A DNA stretch of 12,770 bases from CAZPDM01 sp964585305. Its GTDB lineage: Bacteria > Planctomycetota > Uabimicrobiia > Uabimicrobiales > JABWCH01. A program made the position numbers and the translations under genes. This document shows positions 1 through 7,322 of the stretch, in pieces (position 1 is the stretch's first letter; the number at the start of each line of letters is the position of its first letter). The notes under the pieces are model-generated. The model worked only from the letters and a program-made list of their open reading frames with translations, was not told where the DNA came from and made no database searches. The DNA lies in NCBI GenBank assembly GCA_964585305.1, contig CAZPDM010000105.1, positions 1 to 12,770 of the forward strand. The letters run 5' to 3'.

Positions 1-1
1 A

Positions 2-574
2 CGCATAATTTGCGCTGCTAACCGCTCTATTGTGGAATTACAAAATCCTGCTATTTTTCGACAAGACCTTTTTTATCGTTTAGGAATGGTCATTACTGTC
101 CCACCTATTTGTCAGCGTCCTAACGATTTTCAAGTCTTAAAAGAAGCCTTAGAAAAAGAAGCAATGGAAGATATGGAAAAGATATTTTCTGGGAATGAAA
201 TGCCTGTATGGGCGGAAAAAAACGGTAGCAAATGGAATATCACTATCAGCCCAAAAGTGTCCGAAGCTCTGCGAAATTATACATGGCCTGGAAACATTCG
301 AGAATTGAAGTATATATTTCGTGGTATGCTTTTTGCTGCTAGAAAAGATAATCAAATTGAATTGAGGCATCTTCCAAATGTATTCCAAACCATTATACCA
401 TCGTTAACCTTAGCTATTCCCAACGCTGAAACATTGGGAGAATTTGAAAATAATGCCAGAAAAGTCTATGTTAGAAAAGTCTTAGATGAAAGTAAGACCC
501 GCGAAGAAGCCTCTAAAAAAATGGGGATTTCTAATTCTAATCTCTATAAAATTATAGATGCGTTCAAGCTCTAG
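2..574 (+). CDS. Sigma-54-dependent transcriptional activator, C-terminal part (5' end outside window)
   Basis: The frame is open from base 2, so the gene starts left of the window; the GTG at 32 is an internal codon, not a start. The visible 190 residues begin in the AAA+ ATPase domain with RIICAANRSI, then FRQDLFYRL. The two arginines there, six residues apart, sit where the arginine fingers of enhancer-binding proteins such as PspF lie. WPGNIREL, the sensor II region, follows around residues 96-103. The end (REEASKKMGISNSNLYKII) is a Fis-type helix-turn-helix for binding upstream activator sites. Known role of the family: ATP hydrolysis remodels sigma-54 RNA polymerase so that it melts -24/-12 promoters. 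The stretch between RPNDF and WPGNIREL looks longer and more charged than usual. The N-terminal sensory domain and the Walker and GAFTGA motifs are not in the window, so the signal is unknown. The next gene starts 68 bases downstream on the same strand. Confidence 0.93.
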   Translation, partial: RIICAANRSIVELQNPAIFRQDLFYRLGMVITVPPICQRPNDFQVLKEALEKEAMEDMEKIFSGNEMPVWAEKNGSKWNITISPKVSEALRNYTWPGNIRELKYIFRGMLFAARKDNQIELRHLPNVFQTIIPSLTLAIPNAETLGEFENNARKVYVRKVLDESKTREEASKKMGISNSNLYKIIDAFKL

Positions 575-583
575 GTTTCATTA

Positions 584-625
584 TTTTTTATAATGGGAAA
601 TTTTTAAATTTCCCATTATAAAAAA
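584..625. repeat. Perfect 20-bp inverted repeat between activator and kinase genes
   Basis: Arms 584-603 and 606-625 are exact reverse complements around TAATGGGAAATTT, with only two bases between them. The left arm starts with a T-run and the right arm ends with an A-run. This is the opposite polarity to a classical intrinsic terminator, which needs a T-run after the stem. It may still be a strong RNA hairpin that stabilises the 3' end of the activator transcript or attenuates read-through into the kinase. The fold is visible; the function is inferred. Confidence 0.75.
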
Positions 626-642
626 AATTAAAAAGGTGTACC

Positions 643-3495
643 ATGGGATTTATTATTTCTTGTCTTCAATGTGGAAATAAGTATCCAGAAGATTTACATT
701 TTCAATTTCGATGCCCTTATTGCCTGATAAAAGAAAATAACAAAATAGATGAAAAATTATTATGGAATTTGGGGCAAAAAAATTTTCATGTATTGATTTG
801 CGAAATTTGCAAGATGTTTTATATTCCTTTAGATTACAAACAATATAAAACTTATACATGCCCATCTTGTAAAAATATTTTATCTTCTCCCAAGTTATCT
901 AATCCCTCCTCAGAAATTCTACTATACCAATATCAAGGAGAGTTGCACTCTGATTTAAGTGATACATGCGATAAAAATATAACTACCTTGAAAGATATGG
1001 CTAGTCCCAATCTTTCTGATAATGCTCGTACTCGATATCGTCTTCTTCATAAATTAGGGCAAGGTTCACAGGGGAGAGTTTGGGCGATGTATGATAATCA
1101 TGTCCAACGGAACGTTGCTCTCAAACAAATGTTCTTCCCAAAAAAAGATTATTCTTCCTCAGAAATTTCTGATGCAAAGAGGGTATTTATTCGAGAAGTA
1201 TCTTTACAAGCTAAACTACAACATGAAAATATTTTGCCGATATATGATTTTGAGCAAGAATGGGAATTTCCTTATTATACGATGCCCCAAATTACAGGTA
1301 TAAAACTATCGGATTTCCTACGAAGATGGCATGGGAAAAATATTTCAGATGCGTGTTGGCCAGAATGTTTACGGCAAATTATTGCTGAAAAAAGAATAAA
1401 ACCTTTGCTACTAATTTTTCAACAAATTTGCCAATGCTGTGATTATCTACATCGACAAGGTTATGTGCATCGTGATATTAAAAGTGATAATATTCTTCTG
1501 GATGCAGAAGGTAAGCCATATTTGATTGATTTCGGTCTTACAGATTTGAGTAACTATGTATCAGATATTGCTGGAACGCCTGGTTATATTGACCCACGTT
1601 TAGCATTGTTGGAAAAAACATTAGAAAAAGAAGATTACGAACAAGCTGATATTTTTTCTTTAGGCATGATTTTATTAGAAATAATTGGAGATTGTTATGT
1701 TGGAGAAAAAGATGTTTTTTACCCATATACTGGTATTCGACAAGAACAGCAAGAAGAAATTGCTACAATAACACATACATGTCCTTCCTTTTTTTCTAGT
1801 AAACAATCTAATGTAGAACTCAAGGAATATCTAAAAAAAGTACAAAATCGTCCTGTTTTTTTACCTAAATATATATCAATTCCATCTGATGTTCCGGATA
1901 GTCACGCTTTACTGCAAATATGTCAAAGCTGCTTAGGCATAGATTCAAAGGGAAGAAGAGTACAGATAGAGCATGAAAAGAAATATTCTAATTCTTATCT
2001 TTCTCCTGGCCAGATAGCTAAGGATATAGAAAATTTGCTGGAATATTCCTCTGGACATGGTTTTACTATGCCCTGGTATAAAACTGTATTGCGAAAAATG
2101 TTGATGTCTCCAATGATTACATTTTTTATTTTATTTTTCTCTATTTTATTGGTATTGGGAATTTTTATTTGGAAAGATATAGAAATTAAACAGACGTCCC
2201 AAAGATTTGTGGATCAGCAAGAATTTGAACAAGCATTATTATCATATAATCAATTATCCTGGATAGGAAAAATCACGAGTGATGATTTTAATCAAAAATT
2301 GCTTGCTCAAAAATCAATCCAGAAATTCCAACAGAAAAAATACCAGGAAAATAAAGAAACTATACAATGGTTGCAACATGGCCCATTCACTTTGCATCAA
2401 TGCAAATCATTCTGGGACACAGAAAGAGGCAATATTCAAAAAGAAGTAGTAAAAAATGTTTTGCTTCCTTATAAAAAATCTGCTACTTTTTCTGAACAAT
2501 CTCGTTTGGAAGAAGAAATAAAAGCTGTCCAAAACCATTTCCAAATATTACAAACAGTTGAGAATGATTTTTTTCTGGGCTATAAAAATTGCCAATCTAA
2601 AATTGAACGAGAGGATGAATTCTATCAAATACAAGAGGTATTAGAGTTCTTTTTCTCTTTTTTGGCAAATGGAGAAAACGCAAAGAAATACTTGGTTTTT
2701 CGTTTGGTAGAATTACCAGAAGATTATCAAAAGCCAGACACTCATCAAATTATAAAGGATAATTATCGATTGCTTTTGCTATCTTTGTTGTATAGCCTGA
2801 CCTATAAAGATTCTTCAAATTTTACAAAAGAAATATCTTTACCTTTTCATGAAGAAATATTTCAGCACCATGAAATAAAGAAACTTTATGATTCTGCAAC
2901 ATCCTGGGTTTTAATAGGAATCATGACTTTTTTCTGCTATCCAAATTTAAAAGATTTAGAAAATTTATCGAAAGATATCCCAACAAAGACTTCTTCTCAT
3001 GCTACTCTTATCCATATTTTAAATCGTGCTTTTTTATCTCATAATTCAACTTTTTTTTCCAACGGAAAAAAATTGCTGATACAAAATTGGCTGAATCCTT
3101 TTGCTTTTCGTGTTGGGAGACTTTCATCTTCTGATCTGGAAATGTTCTGGAAGAAATATCCTGAAAACGAAAATATTTATAAATCTACGATGCTGAAAAT
3201 TTGTATATGTAACCTTTATCAATTGTCCTTACAAGAAAAGTCTTTTTCCTGTGAATCTGCAATATTTGATGAAATAGGAGATAGCGAAGTTTATATAATA
3301 AAAGAATTATTTCGACTAGATAAGAAAGATTTTGTAGAACGATACCAACAATATTATCAAAAACAGGAACATCAAAAATCTTGGAAAAATTCAAATTCTC
3401 ACTATGAGATAAAAGAATTTACTGAAAAGAATTTGCTGAAGATAATGAAAAATGAAATAGAAAATAATTTAAAAGAAAGTATGAAAAGCAAATGA
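643..3495 (+). CDS. Transmembrane eukaryotic-type Ser/Thr protein kinase with two N-terminal zinc ribbons
   Basis: The 950-residue protein opens with two CxxC...CxxC knuckles (Cys 7, 10, 24, 27 and Cys 53, 56, 73, 76), probably zinc ribbons. The kinase domain spans about residues 130-470. It has a glycine loop LGQGSQGRVW (138-147), ATP-binding Lys 161 in VALK, Glu 185, the catalytic loop HRDIKSDN (276-283), DFG (296-298), the activation-segment end GTPGYIDP (311-318) and Asp 336. All key residues are present, so it should be active. A single membrane helix lies at about 490-510. The following 440 or so residues are Lys/Glu/Gln-rich, show no family I recognise, and would lie outside the cytoplasm. 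The gene probably phosphorylates proteins in response to an envelope signal sensed by that domain; this is inference. AAGGTG six bases before the ATG serves as ribosome site. Two secreted-protein genes follow on the same strand before the first clear terminator. Confidence 0.95.
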   Translation: MGFIISCLQCGNKYPEDLHFQFRCPYCLIKENNKIDEKLLWNLGQKNFHVLICEICKMFYIPLDYKQYKTYTCPSCKNILSSPKLSNPSSEILLYQYQGELHSDLSDTCDKNITTLKDMASPNLSDNARTRYRLLHKLGQGSQGRVWAMYDNHVQRNVALKQMFFPKKDYSSSEISDAKRVFIREVSLQAKLQHENILPIYDFEQEWEFPYYTMPQITGIKLSDFLRRWHGKNISDACWPECLRQIIAEKRIKPLLLIFQQICQCCDYLHRQGYVHRDIKSDNILLDAEGKPYLIDFGLTDLSNYVSDIAGTPGYIDPRLALLEKTLEKEDYEQADIFSLGMILLEIIGDCYVGEKDVFYPYTGIRQEQQEEIATITHTCPSFFSSKQSNVELKEYLKKVQNRPVFLPKYISIPSDVPDSHALLQICQSCLGIDSKGRRVQIEHEKKYSNSYLSPGQIAKDIENLLEYSSGHGFTMPWYKTVLRKMLMSPMITFFILFFSILLVLGIFIWKDIEIKQTSQRFVDQQEFEQALLSYNQLSWIGKITSDDFNQKLLAQKSIQKFQQKKYQENKETIQWLQHGPFTLHQCKSFWDTERGNIQKEVVKNVLLPYKKSATFSEQSRLEEEIKAVQNHFQILQTVENDFFLGYKNCQSKIEREDEFYQIQEVLEFFFSFLANGENAKKYLVFRLVELPEDYQKPDTHQIIKDNYRLLLLSLLYSLTYKDSSNFTKEISLPFHEEIFQHHEIKKLYDSATSWVLIGIMTFFCYPNLKDLENLSKDIPTKTSSHATLIHILNRAFLSHNSTFFSNGKKLLIQNWLNPFAFRVGRLSSSDLEMFWKKYPENENIYKSTMLKICICNLYQLSLQEKSFSCESAIFDEIGDSEVYIIKELFRLDKKDFVERYQQYYQKQEHQKSWKNSNSHYEIKEFTEKNLLKIMKNEIENNLKESMKSK

Positions 3496-3596
3496 TTTGA
3501 GAGAAAAAAAATAAAACAAAAAAGTTAAAAAAAATAAATAAATAAAAGAGTTCTTTTAAAAGTTAAAAAAAATTAACACAGAAAGATTTCATTGAA

Positions 3597-5231
3597 ATGA
3601 AAACAATGCTTCTGTTCATAATCTTATTTTTATTTATAAGCCTTACTATAATTGGGCAAGACCTCAGTGGAGTTTTTGCAGCGGTTTCTCAAAATTTTAT
3701 AGAATGGGCTTTATGTGAGGAACAACCTGCGAAATTTATCATTGGCCAAATATTAGATTTAAAAATGGCCATTATTTTGCCAGATGGCCGTACTATTATG
3801 CGCCAGATTTCTACTTTGACAATGTCCCCTGGAAATGTTGCTATGCCTAAAAAAATTCCCATATTGGCCAAAGGAATCTATTGCAAAATAAACCTTATAG
3901 AGCATCATGCAAACTATTTCAAAGTAAGTTCCTGTATTATTTCTGGGAATATAGACAATAATTTAAATTTAACACTCAAAAAAATTATAGCTTACTTATT
4001 ATGGGATGAAAACTTTTTAAAAATAGACAGTACAAGAAAAATTAAATTGATGGAAGGTTTTCGATTCTCTGCTACAAATTTTATTGATAAAATTACCAAA
4101 ACTGGAAAAAATCTTATCTTCAATATACAAAAGGTTAACATAGCAAGAAAAGAAAATAATATTCATTTAAATTTAGAAATAAATTTATGGGATGTTAACT
4201 ATACAAACCAGGCAACAAAACAAGAAATTCTAATATGTGAATACACTAACCTTTCTGCAACATTAGTTTTTTCTGGATTAGGAACTAAAACTATAACATT
4301 ACAGAAAGTTATTTCTGAAGATTGGAAATTGCCAGAGGAATATAAAGAGAAATTCCAAAGTCTGGCGAAAAATTATGGCGAAAAGTTTGATTCTTTACAA
4401 CTTTCCGCACCTGGCCAAAAATGGATTGATACTAAAACTTTTTATATAAACCTTGATCCAAGTGAAAAGTATATTGTCTTCTATGAGCCTACACAATTTA
4501 CTATGGCAGAAATAGCTTCTGCCCTGCAGGAACAAAAAGAACAAATAGGCCTTTTGATTTTCTTTCAAAGTAAAATTTTTCCAGAGATTATTTACCATTT
4601 TCAACCACAGATGACAGGCTCATTTTTTCCTATCTTTGTACCAATAAGGGAACAAGATATTTTGGAAGTGAAAGAGAATTTTTTGGAGATTAACTCCCCT
4701 TTAAAACTGGGCAAAAATCAAGAACAATCTAGTTGGTCTGTTTCCTGCAAAGATGCTCAGGAAAAAATTCATGCGAAAAAATTTTTATGTAGCTCTGGAA
4801 TAAAAATAAATTTTGAATCTCCTAATATTTTTATTCTTCAAGGAGAGTCATTATTATTTTTGGATGGGCGACCTTTTATCAAACTTCAAAATATGGAAGT
4901 TAGGTATAAATTCTACTATCAAAATTCTATCTTAAATCTTAAAGCTGAAGAAAATGGGAATTCTCCACGATTTAAATTTTATAATAAAGATGATGATAAT
5001 GAAGCCAACCAAATTCGCATCCAAACAGTTTGGCAGGCCGCATTAAATATTTCAAATTGGCTTTTAGAAAAGAAATCAAAGAAACTTTTTTCTGATGTGG
5101 ATGAACTTCTAATAAGGGTACGTAATCAACAAGAAATATTCACTCCCCAAATAAAAAGCTTAGAACTTAAGACTCAGAATACTTCTGGTATTGTAATTTA
5201 CAGTAACTTAAAATCAAAAGGAAGTAAATAA
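3597..5231 (+). CDS. Secreted or periplasmic protein of unknown family
   Basis: The product has 544 residues and begins with a typical secretion signal (MKTMLLFIILFLFISLTIIG), cleaved probably near residue 20. No further membrane helix is obvious. The mature part alternates hydrophobic and polar residues in many short stretches, suggesting a beta-rich fold. I recognise no catalytic motif or family. An alternative start three codons on (ATG at 3606) would shorten the signal only slightly. No strong Shine-Dalgarno precedes it (only GAAAG, about 12 bases upstream). It lies 101 bases after the kinase gene and its stop overlaps the start of the next gene by one base, so the two secreted proteins are almost certainly co-translated. 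An outer-membrane or periplasmic partner of the kinase sensor domain is one possibility, from context only. Confidence 0.85.
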   Translation: MKTMLLFIILFLFISLTIIGQDLSGVFAAVSQNFIEWALCEEQPAKFIIGQILDLKMAIILPDGRTIMRQISTLTMSPGNVAMPKKIPILAKGIYCKINLIEHHANYFKVSSCIISGNIDNNLNLTLKKIIAYLLWDENFLKIDSTRKIKLMEGFRFSATNFIDKITKTGKNLIFNIQKVNIARKENNIHLNLEINLWDVNYTNQATKQEILICEYTNLSATLVFSGLGTKTITLQKVISEDWKLPEEYKEKFQSLAKNYGEKFDSLQLSAPGQKWIDTKTFYINLDPSEKYIVFYEPTQFTMAEIASALQEQKEQIGLLIFFQSKIFPEIIYHFQPQMTGSFFPIFVPIREQDILEVKENFLEINSPLKLGKNQEQSSWSVSCKDAQEKIHAKKFLCSSGIKINFESPNIFILQGESLLFLDGRPFIKLQNMEVRYKFYYQNSILNLKAEENGNSPRFKFYNKDDDNEANQIRIQTVWQAALNISNWLLEKKSKKLFSDVDELLIRVRNQQEIFTPQIKSLELKTQNTSGIVIYSNLKSKGSK

Positions 5232-6352
5232 TGAAATTTTTCTTATTGATTACGATAGTCTTTTTTACTACATTATTCGGCCAATCTCCTTGCTTTATTT
5301 ATCTCAACAACTTTGATGTCCATAAAATTGTAGAAGGTTGCCCTACTATTGTTGTAAAAGATACAAGACAAACTTATTTGGATTTGCATGATTTTCAGGT
5401 AAAAAAAATTAAACCACAGGAAATGACGATAAAGTTATCTATTTTGCTTAAGAAATGGATAACAATAAAAGAAGATTTAAAAATAGGAAAATTAGTTAAG
5501 ATAAAGATAGATAAAAGGATTGAATTACCTAAAGTGCATACTAAGATAAAAGTGAAAGTAAATATAACGAATACTTCCAATAATATAGAATTTAAATTCA
5601 ATCTTTTAGATGTTCCTGATTCTATTGAAAAATTTGTACTCGAACATCTTTTTAATGGTATAAAAAATAGTTTTAAATTAAATGCCTATAATCCTATTTT
5701 AGGAGGAAATATGGCTTTGTATATTGGCTCTCCACCACAAAAGGTTCCTTTTTCTCAAAGCTATATCTTGCCCAATCATAGTCATATTTTCAATCTAGTA
5801 AAAAATGAAGTTAACAAAAATGGCCAAGAATTACTAAAATTAGGATTAGTATATAAAGAAAAAGAAAATTATTTGACTATAGTCAAACCTTTATCATATA
5901 AAAATCAAACTATTGAATTTCAGAATAGCAAAATTTCTTTTCCTAATCTTGTTGTGGAAGAAGAAAGATTGCTTTTATCCGACAGTATCCAATTTGATGG
6001 AATAACATTAAAAAATGGAGAATCGGAACAAACTTTTTCCAAAGGAACTATAGATTGCATACTTCCTGTTAATTTTGTAAATAATCCCAAATATTTAGGT
6101 CTGGAATTAGCTAATCGTGAAGGAGAAGCTAAATTTCTAGCGTCTTCTAACATTCCTCTTGACATCATGGCTAATATGTTTAGCCTGGCTTATTTAGAAA
6201 AATTAAAAGAAGCCATCCATAAAATAAAAATACCAAGAGAGAAATTGCAAATTAAAGTCAAGTTCATGGAAAAACAAACTCGCATTTTTGAGATACTACA
6301 TCCATCCATAGTTGGAAAAAACTTATTCCTTCTTTATCAATGTAAAAAATAA
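5231..6352 (+). CDS. Secreted or periplasmic protein of unknown family, coupled to the upstream gene
   Basis: The product has 373 residues with an N-terminal secretion signal (MKFFLLITIVFFTTLFGQ) and probable cleavage before SPC. The cysteine that follows is not in a lipobox (QSPC lacks the small residue at -1), so a lipoprotein is unlikely. The mature part is lysine-rich with many beta-strand-like stretches such as KVHTKIKVKVNIT. I recognise no family or catalytic residues. The start is fixed by the TAATG overlap with the preceding stop and by a good ribosome site, AAAAGGAAG at 5216-5224. This arrangement implies translational coupling with the upstream secreted protein, and perhaps a stable complex or shared pathway. 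A clear intrinsic terminator follows ten bases after the stop, so this gene ends the kinase transcription unit. Confidence 0.86.
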   Translation: MKFFLLITIVFFTTLFGQSPCFIYLNNFDVHKIVEGCPTIVVKDTRQTYLDLHDFQVKKIKPQEMTIKLSILLKKWITIKEDLKIGKLVKIKIDKRIELPKVHTKIKVKVNITNTSNNIEFKFNLLDVPDSIEKFVLEHLFNGIKNSFKLNAYNPILGGNMALYIGSPPQKVPFSQSYILPNHSHIFNLVKNEVNKNGQELLKLGLVYKEKENYLTIVKPLSYKNQTIEFQNSKISFPNLVVEEERLLLSDSIQFDGITLKNGESEQTFSKGTIDCILPVNFVNNPKYLGLELANREGEAKFLASSNIPLDIMANMFSLAYLEKLKEAIHKIKIPREKLQIKVKFMEKQTRIFEILHPSIVGKNLFLLYQCKK

Positions 6353-6361
6353 TAATATTTG

Positions 6362-6405
6362 AAAAAAGAATGACATAGATTTCTTGTCTATGTCATTCTT
6401 TTTTT
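6362..6405 (+). terminator. Intrinsic terminator after the kinase unit
   Basis: AAAAAAGAATGACATAGA (6362-6379) and its exact complement (6387-6404) form an 18-bp stem with a seven-base loop, ending in a run of T. The A-run on the left arm makes it usable from the other strand too. It separates the kinase unit from the envelope module. Confidence 0.93.
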
Positions 6406-6448
6406 ATTAAAAAAATTTTACTATAAATTTTGATAATTTCGTTAAAAA

Positions 6449-6517
6449 AAAATCTATTTTTTGAGAGTCTTATAAAAGTCTCTACGATAAATACACTAAA
6501 ATCGTCAAATAGATTTT
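6449..6517 (+). ncRNA. Possible three-way-junction RNA fold
   Basis: An 11-bp perfect outer stem (AAAATCTATTT at 6449-6459 with AAATAGATTTT at 6507-6517) encloses two adjacent hairpins. The first pairs 64xx bases 6464-6471 with 6476-6483 (AGAG, one T-T mismatch, CTT; loop ATAA). The second pairs ACGAT 6484-6488 with ATCGT 6501-6505. The hairpins abut without a gap, as helices do in compact three-way junctions. It lies upstream of the mapped sigma-54 site, so it would not be in that leader; it could be a separate small RNA, a DNA-level cruciform or chance in AT-rich DNA. No promoter of its own was identified. Confidence 0.35.
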
Positions 6518-6598
6518 AAAATATTTTTGGCAAGAAATCCTTATATTTAAAGGAAAAGAAAAAATATTGAAAATAAAATAGTGAATAAAAATGGGGGT

Positions 6599-6614
6599 TG
6601 GTACATTCGTTGCT
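6599..6614 (+). promoter_or_regulatory. Sigma-54 (-24/-12) promoter
   Basis: TGGTACATTCGTTGCT matches the consensus TGGCAYR-N4-TTGCW closely: TTGG at -24, TTGC at -12, and exactly ten bases between the invariant GG (6600-6601) and GC (6612-6613). The transcript would start near 6625, about 55 bases before the ATG at 6680. A sigma-54 activator gene is present at the left edge of the window, so such regulation is plausible in this genome. I did not find an upstream activator site. Confidence 0.65.
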
Positions 6615-6679
6615 TTAATAAAAAGCATGGAATAATTTTGTGTATGAAAATAAATTTTTATGAAAAGGAAAGTTAAATT

Positions 6680-7177
6680 ATGAAACTGAAAAAATTATTG
6701 CTTCTCTCTCTCTTTCTCTCAATCTTCATGTCTTTTGCTGTGGCAGAGCCTATCTATGAATATTTATGCAGGGGAAACAGTGGATATTTTTACTATAACT
6801 ATACAAACAATACCTATAGTACTGTTCTTCTTCTTTGGGATGATAAACATGCTCAGCTTTTAGGAGATGGTATAGAGGCCAAGAATCGGAATGTTAATTT
6901 TTCTGTCTATCAAGAAGTAGATGGTTCTTCTTTTTTCTTTCAAAAAGAAGAAGATGAAGATGAATACGAAATTACTGGGCAACGATACAAAATTTATCTT
7001 AATATGTCTCCGAAGCATTATGGTAAGAAAGTTGTCTTTATTTTTTGCATAGAAGGAAATGGTAACAGAGAAAAAATCGTAAAAGATCATACTGTATCTG
7101 TTTACCAGGCTACACAAAATATTGAAGTTAAAGTCAATCATGCAGACTCTATATATGGATATATTAGTAGATATTAG
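6680..7177 (+). CDS. Small secreted protein of unknown family, first gene of envelope module
   Basis: The product has 165 residues with a clear signal peptide (MKLKKLLLLSLFLSIFMSFAVA) and an AVA cleavage site before EP. The mature part, about 143 residues, is rich in Tyr and Phe (for example GYFYYNYTNNTY near 36-46) and in strand-like stretches, with an acidic patch EEDEDEYE near 90-97. It has two cysteines, at 30 and 123, that could form one disulphide. No family or catalytic motif is recognised; a small beta-sandwich is a guess. AAAGGAAAG a few bases before the ATG is a good ribosome site. It is the first gene behind the sigma-54 promoter, followed after 145 bases by the membrane-protein gene on the same strand. 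Confidence 0.85.
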   Translation: MKLKKLLLLSLFLSIFMSFAVAEPIYEYLCRGNSGYFYYNYTNNTYSTVLLLWDDKHAQLLGDGIEAKNRNVNFSVYQEVDGSSFFFQKEEDEDEYEITGQRYKIYLNMSPKHYGKKVVFIFCIEGNGNREKIVKDHTVSVYQATQNIEVKVNHADSIYGYISRY

Positions 7178-7212
7178 ACGACGGAATATAACCCAAGTTG
7201 AAAAGAAATCTC

Positions 7213-7240
7213 ATTGCGAGGAATTGAACCCGCAATTTTT
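7213..7240 (+). terminator. Weak terminator-like hairpin in the first module gap
   Basis: ATTGCG (7213-7218) pairs with CGCAAT (7231-7236) across a 12-base loop, followed directly by a short T-run. The loop and right arm contain the same AATTGAACCCGC used by the larger inverted repeat at 7220-7291, so the two folds exclude each other. This geometry resembles an attenuator; whether it terminates is not known. Confidence 0.4.
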
Positions 7241-7291
7241 ATCAAAAAAATATGTTAAAAAAATTTGATTTCGATATGCGGGGTTAATTCC
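7220..7291 (+). repeat. Long inverted repeat with TGAACC core (first module gap)
   Basis: GGAATTGAACCCGC (7220-7233) pairs with GCGGGGTTAATTCC (7278-7291): twelve Watson-Crick pairs, one G-T wobble and one mismatch. A smaller stem inside pairs ATCAAA 7241-7246 with TTTGAT 7264-7269. It lies between the secreted-protein and membrane-protein genes and ends 31 bases before the next ATG. The motif recurs in the two following gaps. Confidence 0.65.
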
Positions 7292-7303
7292 TTAAAAAAA
7301 ATT

Positions 7304-7317
7304 TTTTATAGAAAGAA
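7304..7317 (+). promoter_or_regulatory. Leader motif TTTTATAGAAAGAA before the membrane-protein gene
   Basis: This 14-base string lies exactly five bases before the ATG at 7323 and recurs unchanged at 8148-8161, again five bases before an ATG. GAAAG is the only ribosome-site candidate at either gene. It may be a ribosome site with a conserved upstream part, or a trace of duplicated leaders. Confidence 0.5.
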
Positions 7318-7322
7318 AATTC

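Larger units (their letters stand above)
6406..6679 (+). other. Gene-free leader region before the envelope module
   Basis: This 274-base stretch has no credible gene. It holds two things described separately: a possible branched RNA fold at 6449-6517 and a sigma-54-type promoter at 6599-6614. The rest is A/T-rich filler. A 31-codon frame from GTG 6581 runs through the promoter and ends just before the next start; I regard it as chance. Confidence 0.6.

Noticed and set aside
3521..3573. A 15-base direct repeat AAAGTTAAAAAAAAT (3521-3535 and 3559-3573)
   Set aside because: Almost pure A-run; expected by chance in this low-complexity gap.
5231..6352. Reading the 373-residue secreted protein as a lipoprotein because Cys 21 follows the signal
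   Set aside because: The residues before the Cys are QSP, which does not match a lipobox.
6581..6679. A short frame from GTG 6581 (31 codons), ending at the next gene start
   Set aside because: It runs through the sigma-54 promoter match and would start upstream of the expected transcript; no ribosome site.
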